This document shows positions 11,490 through 22,842 of a stretch of DNA of 64,000 nucleotides, one piece after another. Origin of the DNA: Proteromonas lacertae (taxonomy: Eukaryota; Sar; Bigyra; Opalinata; Proteromonadidae); assembly GCA_002245135.1 (NCBI GenBank), contig NGBS01000881.1, forward strand, positions 62,001 to 126,000. The letters run 5' to 3'. The notes under the pieces are model-generated. The model did not search any database. It saw only the letters and a program-made list of their open reading frames with translations, and was not told the origin of the DNA. Both the position numbers and the translations under genes were made by a program. How positions within the stretch are numbered: the stretch's first letter is position 1; each line of letters opens with the position of its first letter.

Positions 11490-14400
11490 TGTTAATATTA
11501 TCTAGTGTGATAATGTTGCTATTCAAAATAAAGCCAAATCATTGTTTATATCAGTAGCAGGAACAAGATATTATACTAATAATAATGATGTATATTTATT
11601 TATATTTCTTAATAGTTATGTGGAATGTTGTTAGATTATACTATTAGAATTATCAATAGTTCAAACAATTATCAGATTATTAATCGCGCTTTGAGTTTTC
11701 TTATCTGTCTATTATATTATGTTACTGTATTATTTGTTGCTTTTCCTAAGAATGGGAGTAATAATCTGTATGATATATATATTCATTTATAGAGTTGATG
11801 AATTGGAGTTTTTAAAAGATTTTGGATTTTCACTACATATAGGTTATGAGAACTGCTCTTATTCTATTGTTTTACCAAGTTTTACAGTTTATAGTCTATT
11901 AAGAAAAGCATTAGCTATGCAATTCAATGTTCAGGATTCGCAAATAAAAATAAGAACTAAAGAATTTGAAACTAATGTCTGTGGTAATTATGTGACATAT
12001 AATTATGTAGATATTAACAAAAGAATAGACTTCACTGTATTTATATATTATATATATTGATATAATGTAGAAGAATAATATATTTGTAGATATTAGTGGT
12101 GGTTTCAAGCAGGATGTACAATTCTTAGAGGATAAAAAAGCAATTCTTGGACAATTTCTACACTCTTATTCACAGCTAGAAGTTGTATTGAATAAGTGTT
12201 TATCATGCAGTGATAATGAAATAGCAATAACTGCTTTTCATATCTTGGAAAAGTATTATTTAAATACTTCAATATCAAATGATAATCAGTTTAATGATGG
12301 ATGGGAAAAGGATTTTGATCCAAAATATCCAATGAAGTTTTATTATTCACTAAGAAAATTAAAAATTGCTCAAAAGAAATATAAATTTAATAATAGAGTG
12401 GATGATGATGATGATGAGTATGGAGTAGAATATAATTCAGATAGAGAAACATTTTCTGATTGTTCAACAGATTCTGATAATTATGGTAATAATTATAACA
12501 ATTTAAGAAAATCAAATTCAAAAAAGAGACAGAATGAATGTGGTCCATATGATCAATTCATTGATCTAGGAGGTTTAAGAATGTTATTTAGTTTCATTAC
12601 TGAATTTGATTTAGTCAATTTCGAAAATAAGCAACAGTGTATTACTTATATTGAAGTATGTAAATGCTTGTTTGAAGAACAACAATTGGTTAGATCTGAA
12701 TTTCCTATTGGCATATTAATATCCACTCTTTTCAATCATATTATAGCATTATATAATATCTTACCAAAGCATATTGACACTGATGAATTGAATCGTCTTC
12801 ATGAAATTCAAGTAAGAAAGAAGAAAAGAGATTCAAAATATAGCACATTATATAATAGTGATGATGAAGATAATAACAATAGTAATAGACAGATAAATGG
12901 AAATTGTAATGATTATCAAGTTCAAGCATTATTAGATATATATGATAGAATTCACAATCTATACCAATCAAATTCAATTATTATACCTGATGATGTTTTT
13001 AAGCAAATTATATATTTGGGAATTCTGTCAATTGCTAATTATGAAATTAGAACTAATAGTTATAAATTGTTGAAATTAGTATCTCAACACGAACCTAGAA
13101 GAATATATGAAGTTTGTTTACCGCTCTTTCAACCAGAGAATATTAAAGAATTATATTAGTATAATATTATATGATTTTGTATATATATATTTATGTTATA
13201 GTCATGCTGATAGTGTAGAAACATTCGTTGAAATGATTAATGATTGTCATGAATTTTATGATGATAATTTCATTAGTAGAATAATACAATGTTTAAATGA
13301 TCATCCAGTGTTAGAAATGGATGAAAATGACGAAGATACAATCTTACATATGTATTTAACAGTTTTATTGAATTATTTTAACGACCATCAAGGAAGTGAA
13401 GAAATAAAATCTCAATTATTTGATTTATTATTAAATGGTGTTTTGTTTGATAATAATTCAACCAAACCATCCTCCTTATCATCATCATCTTCTTCTTCAA
13501 CATCAAGTGTAAATGTAGTAAATCTTCCAAAGTGTAAAGGAAAAGGATCAGTAACTGTTGGAATGAATTTGTTACAAACATTATGTAAAAATAGTCCTAC
13601 AAGAATAAAAGTAATATGTGATATTATGTCAAAGAGAATATCAAAAATGGGAGGTAATGACAGTGATGATAATGATGATAATAGTATTACAGATGTTAGT
13701 GACAATAATAATCAAAATAAAAAGAAAGTAAAGAATAATAGTAATTATTATTATACATATTATAACCGTTATCAGACAAAAAGTGCTACTGGTTATGTTG
13801 GATTAAAGAATAGATGTTGTTTATGTTATATGAATTCAAGTTTACAACAGTTTTATATGATACCAAAATTCAGAAAAGCAATTCTTAGTATAAATTTACC
13901 AATTCCTGAAGATCCAGAACATGATTTGATCTATCAATTACAAAAGATGTTTTCATATTTACAAGACAGTGAAGAAGTTGATTATGATACTTTTCAGCTT
14001 ATAAAAGCACTTAAAAACAGTGATGGTTCAGATATTAATCCTGCTGAACAGCAAGATTCAAACGAATTTGTTTCATCGTTTTTACAACAATTAGAGAATA
14101 AATTAAGCGGAACAAATTATGAGAAGATATTAGATGAATTATTTGGAGGTACTTTAGCTGGAGAATTAAAAGCAAATAGTGTCACAAATCCTGATAAAGT
14201 ATTACATTCAATTCATACTGATCCATATTTGTTTTTATCATTGGATGTATATAAGATTGATGATATTCAACATTCATTAGAAACATTTATATCTGGTGAT
14301 CAAGTAGAATATAAATGGGAAGAAACTAGTGAGAGTTTAGATACTACTAAAAGAACATCAATTAAATCATTACCTCCTTGTTTGATTATTAGCTTAAAGA

Positions 14401-16645
14401 GATTTAGATTTGATTATGAAACATTACAAAATATTAAAGTAAATAGTAGGTTTGAATTTCCATTAGAATTAAATATGAAGAATTATACATTAGAAGGAAG
14501 AGTAGATTCTCCAATTATTGATGAAAATGATAAAGATACAAAGAACAGAACTGAAGATTATTATCATTATAAATTACATGGTGTTGTTGTTCATGCTGGT
14601 ACAGCTAACTATGGTCATTATTATAGTTACATTAACAACAGATTCAATGATAATTGGTACGAGTTTAATGATTCATTTGTTGGTACATTTGATGTTCATA
14701 GTTTAGAACATGAGTGTTTTGGCGGAGAAGAAACTTATGGTAGCTATTATAATCATACTGTTGAGAAATCAAGAAACGCATTTATATTATTTTATGATAG
14801 AGTTGATGAATATAATCAATCAAATGATTCGATATCTAGCACTGATCTTGACCCAATGTTTTGTGGTGGATCTTTAGCAGAAAGAAGAATCCATTTAGAA
14901 AAAGAAAAGAGACTTCAACAATTACAGAAATTCCCAATACCAGCTCATTTTGTAAAAGAAATTGAAGAGAATAATAGAATAGTATTATCAAATAGATCAT
15001 CAAACCAAGCAATTGATGAATCTTCATATATCGATAATATTGCTAATTTAGTAAAAGATATCATGAATAATAGAGATGTAAATACTTATGATAAGAGTGT
15101 GTTTGATTCTATTACTGATCTTGCCGTATCTGTTATTTTTAACGAAAAGCAACAGAAATCTGATAGCTTGTGGTATAATATTTTGAATTATGCAATTGAG
15201 AAAAACAAAGATGGCACTTATAATAAACTATACAATAAATTCTTATATTTGACTGTTAATATTAAGGATATGGATAGCATTTCTGATATTAGAATATCAG
15301 ATTTATTATATGATTTATTGAAACACTTTTATGAGCAAGAAGATGTTGTTAATAATACAATACCGGTAGATACTCCTGATTTATGTACAGTTCAAGGAAA
15401 TGAAATGACAAAGCAACCACCAATATGTAATTCTAAAGTATTAAATATTTCTCACAATCTCTTCAAATATATAAATTATAATTATAAATCATCCGAAAAG
15501 AATGAAGTTATATGTATTCTGTTAAATAAAATCTGTTCAATATCATATAAACTGGTGAAATATTTTATTGAGTGTAGATTATTTGACGTATTACTAAATC
15601 ACATTTGTAATGGTAAAACAAACTTAAAAGATATCACTGAACATTTTGTTGATAGAGATAAAGAGGATGAGAAAAAAGGAGGTTACTATTCTACATCAAC
15701 TTTAAGTTCTGAAGAAATGGAATTGTTTTATAGTTTATTTGAAAGATTGAAATATAATTATAAATTGAAATGTAGTGAAACAAGAACTGATTATGTAGCA
15801 ATAAAATTTTCAAAAGAAGCAGATGATTCATTGAAAAGTTGTGATTTCTTGTTGGGATTACTTAACAATTTTGAAGATAACAAGAGAGATATAATTAAGA
15901 AAATTATCAACCAAATGTATCAAAATTATGATGATGATTTTATTCGATTGTTTTCAGAATTTGTGGAAAAAATGGATGATAATAAATGTGATTCTGAAGA
16001 AGCTACTTATTTTACATACGTATATTTCTTTGTAATATTAATTATATATTGTATAGTATTTATTAACAAGAGGTAAAGAAAATCCAGAAACATTAATTAA
16101 AGACTTTGAAAGAATAGTAACACCATGGATAGATAAAATAGCAAAACAGAAGTCATATAATGCATTCAATCACTTTTTAGGTATTTGTAGAGTATGCCAA
16201 AGATGTCCTTCAATTCATAAAATACTATTAAAAAATATACAGAATAATCCATCAAATTACGAAATAAAAAGTTCTTATCCTAATTCATCAGATGTTGATT
16301 GTATATGTTATATTCTTTATTTGTTTCATAGTTAAAAAATTATTATATGGAGTTGATAATTATAATCATTATGGCAGTGATAAATATTTAAAAACTATTT
16401 TTGATCCATATAATAGTTATGGTGAATATGTTCCTCTTCCACGCTTAAAAATTGATTATTTTGAACCAGAAAAATGCATTGGAGTGCTATACTCTTCTAA
16501 AACAGGAAAGAAGAAAATTATTAAATACGATGCAAAGAAGAATAAGTTTATTGTCCAAGGTGGATATTCATCTAATGAAACGTATAGTTTAATAAATATT
16601 ATTTCTTATAGATTCGATTCTTATTATTTTGAAAAATTTGAATGA
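8467..16645 (+). CDS. Giant ubiquitin carboxyl-terminal hydrolase, USP9X/USP24/USP34-like
   Basis: Eleven exons (8467-8791, 8823-9061, 9101-11346, 11377-11455, 11506-11589, 11616-11767, 11793-12036, 12071-13158, 13202-16019, 16057-16300, 16332-16645) give a frame-perfect 2,610 residues. The introns are 25-50 bases. The USP catalytic domain spans about residues 1,680-2,020. Its Cys box is GYVGLKNRCCLCYMNSSLQQ, its QQD box is NPAEQQDSNEFVSSFLQQLE, and its His box is GTANYGHYYSYINN followed by WYEFNDS. The family removes ubiquitin from proteins. The usual Cys-box AGATC is replaced by RCCLC, but the Asn and the final Cys before YMNS are kept. Long helical N- and C-terminal regions with Asn/Ser/Asp tracts resemble the FAM/USP9X architecture. 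The start is uncertain: 8467 is the first in-frame ATG, and an upstream exon ending near 8426 is possible. Confidence 0.87.
11456..11505 (+). repeat. (TA)n microsatellite inside a USP intron
   Basis: An uninterrupted TA run of about 25 bases fills the first half of the 50-base intron between exons 4 and 5 of the giant USP gene. It makes this the longest intron of the gene. Confidence 0.8.
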
Positions 16646-16860
16646 ATTAATCAATCCTGATTTTATTATTATTATTATGATATATTTCTCATATGTGTTT
16701 GTATTTTTATTTTTAACGAAACTCCACTTATTTCTTCAACATATTACATTCTCTAAGTACTGCTTAAATATATTTCCTATGAAAATCTTATTTTTACAAT
16801 TTCTACAAAAGTAAATTCTCAAACTTGTTTGTCTCATTTTTTTTCTTTTTAGAAGTAATA

Positions 16861-17786
16861 ATGTCAGGTGGATTTATCTAATAGAATATTAAAACTTTCA
16901 GATTATAGAGATAAAATTCATCTAAAGGAAATGTTTGTCAAAAAAACTCCGTCAAACCTAAATAAAGATGAAAGAAAGAAAAGAGATTATAAAATTATAC
17001 ATGAAATGTGCAAAATAAATAAAATAGAGTTAAAGAATGATATGAACAACAGAACAGCAGAGTTCATAAGGATGTTTCAAAATATAACGCCACCAGGGGT
17101 AATAAATTCAGATTTAATGGATATACTTGATGGATACATAATTGATTTATATAATGGTATAAAAATTACTGATATAAAAGAGATTGATTCTATAGAGTGT
17201 TATTCCCCTCAAATATTTAAAAATCCATCTAAACTGTTTTTATGGCAAGGTGATATTACACATTTGAGAGTAGATGCTATAGTAAATGCTTGTAATAATC
17301 AGTTGTTAGGTTGTTTTGCTCCATTACATATGTGTATAGATAATGCAATACATACTTTTGCAGGTCCTCGTTTAAGAGATGATTGTGATATAATTATGAA
17401 AATGCAAGGTTTTAAAGAACCAACAGGTGAATGTAAAATTACCAGATCCTATAATTTACCATGTAATTATGTTCTACATACAGTTGGTCCTATTTATGAA
17501 GAATACGAGGATAAGAAAGTCTGTGAATCATTGTTAAAGAGATGTTATATAAATTGTTTAGAGTTAGCTGAAAGAAGTTGGAGATATTCGAACTGTAGCA
17601 TTTTGTAGTTTATCAACTGGCGTATTTGGATATCCAATTAAAGAAGCTGTTAAAACAGCAATGTTGACAGTTGATGATTGGATTTCAAATCATCAAGATA
17701 GTAAAATAAGCAAAGTGTTGTTTAACTTATTTTCTGATGAAGATTATAAAGTATATGAAGAGTTTATAAAAACAAAGAAAGAGTAA
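16861..17786 (+). CDS. Zinc-type macrodomain protein-ADP-ribose hydrolase, two apparent one-base indels
   Basis: The macrodomain reads LWQGDITHLRVDAIVNACN, LLGCFAPLHMCIDNAIHTFAGPRLRDDC, TGECKITRSYNLPCNYVLHTVGP and AFCSLSTGVFGYP. The Cys-x-His-x-Cys cluster (GCF, PLH, MCID) and the IHTFAG.RLR segment identify the zinc-containing macrodomain class known from bacterial pathogen operons and some fungi/protists, where it removes ADP-ribose from proteins. An N-terminal helical region of about 110 residues is also family-typical. The sequence has two +1 breaks: near 16867 (GG), needed to connect ATG at 16861 with the frame, and near 17573 (GAAAGAAG), before EVGDIRTVAFCS. Removing one base at each gives exactly 308 codons. 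Either long-read errors or a decaying gene. Bacterial-type origin is inference. Confidence 0.82.
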
Positions 17787-17820
17787 TTTAAATTATTGTG
17801 TATTTATTATATATTTTTTA

Positions 17821-18305
17821 TCAATTTATTGTATATTTATTACAAATATCCATCAAGAAATCAAATTTGTCATTATCATATATACTTTTCTTCAAATCTT
17901 CAATTATCATTGTTTTTCTCTTTCCATCTTCTGTATTAACCCAAGAGTGTAATGTCAAATCATTTATAAACAATTCACATGCTTTAGAGAGTATAACTTG
18001 AACTTCTGGATTAACACTCTATACTTATTATTATTATACATATTATACAAGCACAGTTTCAGAGTATTTTATTGTATCTATTTTTAAATCAAATGAAGCT
18101 TGACCTGCAAAATCTTCAGTGTTTGAATCTATTGCTTTAACAATCTCCTTTTGATTTTTCCAGTAAGACTTCATCTGGTTATCAAAACTTATTTCATGTA
18201 GTTGTTTTCTCTTCTATGTTATACTATAACTACTTTCATAAATACTTGTTGGATAGGTATAGGAGTAGGTGTAACTTTTGTATCAACATGGTGCAATTTT
18301 AACAT
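17821..18305 (-). CDS. NF-YC / HAP5-like CCAAT-binding factor subunit
   Basis: Exons 18305-18246, 18213-18049 and 18018-17821, introns 32 and 30 bases, 140 residues. The histone-fold core reads SVNPEVQVILSKACELFINDLTLHSWVNTEDGKRKTMIIEDLKKSIYDNDKFDFLMDI, which follows the NF-YC pattern (KACE.FI.ELT..AW..T...KR.T....D...AI...D.FDFL.DI). Upstream, MKSYWKNQKEI matches the W-x-x-Q helix typical of NF-YC. NF-YC pairs with NF-YB, and with NF-YA binds CCAAT boxes in promoters. It faces the macrodomain gene tail-to-tail, 34 bases apart. Confidence 0.85.
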
Positions 18306-18494
18306 TCATTATTTTGTTGTTAACCCACTTAGAGTAATGAAAAACAAAGAAAAATGAAAATAATAATCAAACAGACATTCGAACTATTATTATAAAATGT
18401 TGATTATAAACATTTCTTATTGTTATTTTTTATTGCAACACTCACATACATATTTTAATAATAATAATATAACAAATTCTATCTCTTTTATCTT

Positions 18495-21400
18495 TTATAA
18501 TCTTCTGAGTCCTTCATCTTTTATCACTATTGATTCATACCAAGCATAACACCCTTGAATAATACCAACAACAGATAATACTTGAATAGTTGAAATATCA
18601 CTTAATAAACCAACTGCAGCAATAGGCACATAAGATATAAATGCTATTTTCTGTATATGATAATTCCAAAAATAGATATTTGTTGTTATAAGTGATGGTA
18701 AAATACAAATAATTAGAATAGAATTCTTAATAAAATAAAATGATCCAAATTCATTACTATCATTATCATCATAATTATCTTTCATGATTCGAAAGACTCG
18801 ATGTAATAAAGAAATAGTAATTGACCAACAAATGGGTGAATATTTTGATAATGTTTCATTATAAAACTTCAATAACAAAATATCATGTTGTAAACATAAC
18901 AACAATGAAGAGATTGCCAAATAACATATTATCCAATCTTTATAAGACACTATCAATATATAAGCAGAGAAATATCCATAGATTGCTGAAATATTTCCTA
19001 TAACTGCATGCCAATAATAACCTTTCTGAAGAATCTCATTTGCTGACATTTTAGCATATCTAAATGAAGTTACTTTACTAGTAAATGCTAACAGTATTGA
19101 AATAAATGTAAATAATGATAAAGAAGTTTGATAACATGCTTTATAATAATCTATTCCATTTTGTATTGGATAATTCTTGTATAAATAATTAACTAACAAA
19201 AGAAGAGCAAACAATGATGATATTAATCCACAATAAAACCATAACAATAACTTGGATGTAAATGGACTTGGATATAGTAAGAATATCAATGTTAAAGTAA
19301 ATAATACAAACATAATACTCAATATTATAAAAATAGATAATCTCAAAGGATAGAAATTACCAATAATGTATAAACTTAGACAAATTCCACATATTACACC
19401 ATAACATATTCTTAAAAACAATGATTTCTTTATTGATACTATATCCAATACAACTACAAGTGTAACTCCAAATAACATTATTAATACCCATGGTGGCCAA
19501 AGTGGTTGTTCATTATTATCACTTTCAAATGGTAAAGATCGATTGATTATTGCATTATATATATCTAACATTAATAAATGGAATTGTATTTCTGGTTGTA
19601 ATATATATAATAATGAAGCTATAACGAATAAAATCAATACAAAACGATGTAAATATGGAGATAAATTAATAGAGAATTTATCATAAAACAGTGATACAAT
19701 TCCCCAAATAATTAAAGTACAAGAATTGACAACTGCATTTGGAACATAGGATTGGAATAATATTGAATATAAATGATGTAACATTGAATATCTTAATAAA
19801 TACAATATAAATCCACTCAGAAATATGCAACTACAAATATATTCTATTTTATTATAACATATATCAATGAATAATGGAAATGTAATAACTCCTACAAATA
19901 ATAACACTAACCAACTTTCTTTATTACTAAAACCACATAAAATAGATAGTTTTCTTAAATGTATAATGGTTAAAAACCAAGGATATACATTATTCACATG
20001 TTTTTGTTTATATATTCTCTTTGAAATGTATAATCCAATTGCACAAGTTATCAATAAGAAATATGAGTTATATATTCGATTATACTTATTTCGATAAAAT
20101 ATTTCTTCATTGTATAAACTCATTTCTAATAAAGTAAAGCAGAATGAATGTATTATTAACAACAACAATGAATAAGGACGAGTATTATCATTATTATACA
20201 ATGGTGGAAATAGGAGAATGATAACTGCGAATAATAACAATAAATATGCAACATTAGTAAGCGAAAGGGATGGAATTGATTGAAAATGAAAAGTAAAAAC
20301 ATGATATTAAGGAAATAAAGAAGAAAATGCAATTGAATTAAAATGATATTCTAAATACCAATATGTCTTTTGAATAAACCAATGATATGAACAGATAATT
20401 CCAACTATTATTGAAACATAAGTCTAAATAAAAGTCATTATAAAATATACATAAAATGATTTCTTAAAGAACAATTCTACACTTTTATATACAGCAAATG
20501 TTAATATTGGAATATAAATAATATTAACTCCAAATAAAAAACACAAACAAAATGCACTTATTGTCATACAACTTTTACCAAATTTCTCATTATTTTTACT
20601 ATTTATTATATACAGAGAGATAACTATATATTGATACTTGTTAAATTCCAATATATAAGATATTGGGAAATATAACAACAATAACAATGATATAGTAAAG
20701 AATATAAAATTGAAATAAGTTGATAATACCATAAACTGATTACAGATTTTATATAATATTCGAAGTTCAAAACCAATTGTAAAAAATATTAATGACATTG
20801 CTGTTGCTAATTTCAATAATAATGAATAAAACTTTTCTTTTTCTATTAAAATATAATTATCTAGTCAATATACGATAAACAGCTAATATCTTATAATGAT
20901 TATAATAATGTAACAAGATAATTGGTGTTGAAGAAATCATTAATAATTCACTTATATTATTAACATCAAAATGTATAAAAATCAAATTGAAATTAACAAT
21001 CAAATGAATTGTATTTGGTATAGCAAGGAAATAGTATAACATTATACTTGTATCTTTCTTCCTTAATATTCTTAATTCTAATTATAACAAATACTTATAT
21101 AATAGATACGAAGTGGAACATTATAATTATTCTTCATATAAAATGATATATTGGATTTCAAAAATGAAGATTGTTGTGGAATAATGAAATAACTGTAATA
21201 TATTACTGTAAATATAACAAAAAACATTGATATATGTGTTGAATGAAATACTGTTATTACAACCCAAACTAACAGCAATGGCATTATTATTGGTATAAAC
21301 ATAAACAGTAATCTTTCCAATACTAATACTGACTTTGGTTCATCTCTTTGGATAAATTTGAACTGTAAAGTAATCCATATGCCAAATAATATCAATAATG

Positions 21401-21860
21401 AAAGCAATATCAAAACAACTAAAAAATTCCATATTGAGTATTCTAGTAGTGGTATTGCTGATAACCATATTGAGACAGATGATATTACAATTGTAAGCCA
21501 CACAGAACCAATTGTACTATATACATTTAATAAAAATATATAACTAATATATATTTATACTATTCTTCAAACCCAAATAAATCGAATGTATAACTAATTA
21601 TACTTCCTGTAATTAAAAACCCTACCATTCTATACAGAGAGAAAAATATTGAAATGTTGATACAGTTTCCCACAAAATGCAATTAAAATTAACAGACCAG
21701 GTAATAAGCTAAGAAAAACTCTCATGTTATATTCAAAGCCACAGCTAACAAAACTGACTATTTCTTCTTTAGCTTTGCTTTCTTTTTGATTATCTCCATC
21801 ATTAGAATCACTTGAATGATTATCACTACCAACTAAACTACGATGAGTGATATTTTGCAT
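18495..21860 (-). CDS. Large multi-pass membrane protein, possibly NEF1-like; several frame problems
   Basis: Exons 21860-21561, 21516-20874, 20842-20451 and 20423-18495 encode about 1,087 residues, with some 25 hydrophobic segments. A polar N-terminus (MQNITHRSLVGSDN...) precedes the first membrane helix. The long C-terminal part contains PLWPPWVLIMLFG and ends WYESIVIKDEGLRRL. Size, membrane density and ending recall NEF1 (no exine formation 1) proteins of plants and protists, but this is recalled, not aligned. Breaks: one T too many in the run near 21645, a one-base gap or 17-base mini-intron near 21085, and an in-frame TAA at 20309-20307 between SSLFP and YHVFTF. Frame closure otherwise works across all four exons, so the first two are probably sequence errors. 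The TAA could be real. Confidence 0.55.
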
Positions 21861-22842
21861 TTTCAAAAAATGAGAAAATACAAAAATACAAAATTAATAC
21901 AAATTTGTTGTGTATTATAATTAATTCAAAAAATCAATAGAATGCGAATGTAAGCCAGCCAGAAATTATTCGAACAATAAATATACTTGCTTAAATAGAT
22001 AAATTATAGATAGATAAATTACCAAATCAACATAAATGATGTAATTGTGGTATTAATGTTTATATCAATGTAATAATGGAATAAGAAATGAACTTATATT
22101 ATTTAAATCAAATGCTAGTATATATGTTGTATTAGGTAAGTTAATAAGTGAATATATATTACTTGATAAAGAGTTTACTGGTGATGATTAAAACCATATA
22201 CAAATATCAATTATCTTAAAATTCTATTAAAACAATTACACATTTAGCAAAACAAGAAACAAATTATGATTTATAACTAAACATAGTTGTAATTATGATT
22301 ATTCAGAAATTGATGATATAAAAGAACATCATTAATCATACATATAGACATTAATTCTTTGATTAATGAGTGTAACTGAAATTGAATAAAACGAATCAAT
22401 TTCAAAAAATCCCAAAATCATTTTTTCAATAAATTGTGAGAGGATGGTTAGATATGTGGTGGTAATGGTTATGAGGGAAATAATTACATCACATAGTTAT
22501 GCTTAATCAGAAAATGATGCTCAAAATTATAAATTACAAAAATTATGATGTAAACAGTGTTAATGAGGTAATGTAATGCTAATGAAGGTGATGATAATTT
22601 TAATTGGTAATATATCTGGATTTATTATTAATCGACATGTAGAAAAGAATTATAGAAGTTATTAATGTAAAGATTTTTAATTCTATTCTACAAATATACA
22701 ATCTAATGTAGTGACAGAAGGATGTGGCAGCAGTTTATTTGTTTTTTGAATAATCAGAAAACCATCAACCGAACTTCATTTTTATTGGTTAAAATCATTG
22801 ATCTCCAATCACGATCGAACAATCCAAGATCTTTGAATCAAG
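21861..22842. other. Intergenic region with possible gene relic
   Basis: No intact gene is visible on either strand. Around 22070-22400 the + strand gives short conserved-looking peptides (NGIRNELILFKSNASIYVVLG, LISEYILLDKEFTGDD) broken by many stops and frame changes, suggesting a decayed coding sequence. The final 150 bases should contain the promoter of the surface-protein gene at 22843. Confidence 0.35.

Noticed and set aside
16646-16860. Small gene between the USP and macrodomain genes
   Set aside because: Only a short hydrophobic ORF overlapping the USP stop. Looks like AT-rich spacer.
21064-21094. A 17-base intron in the membrane protein
   Set aside because: Possible, but a one-base homopolymer gap gives the same frame and fits the error pattern elsewhere. 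Left open in the feature text.
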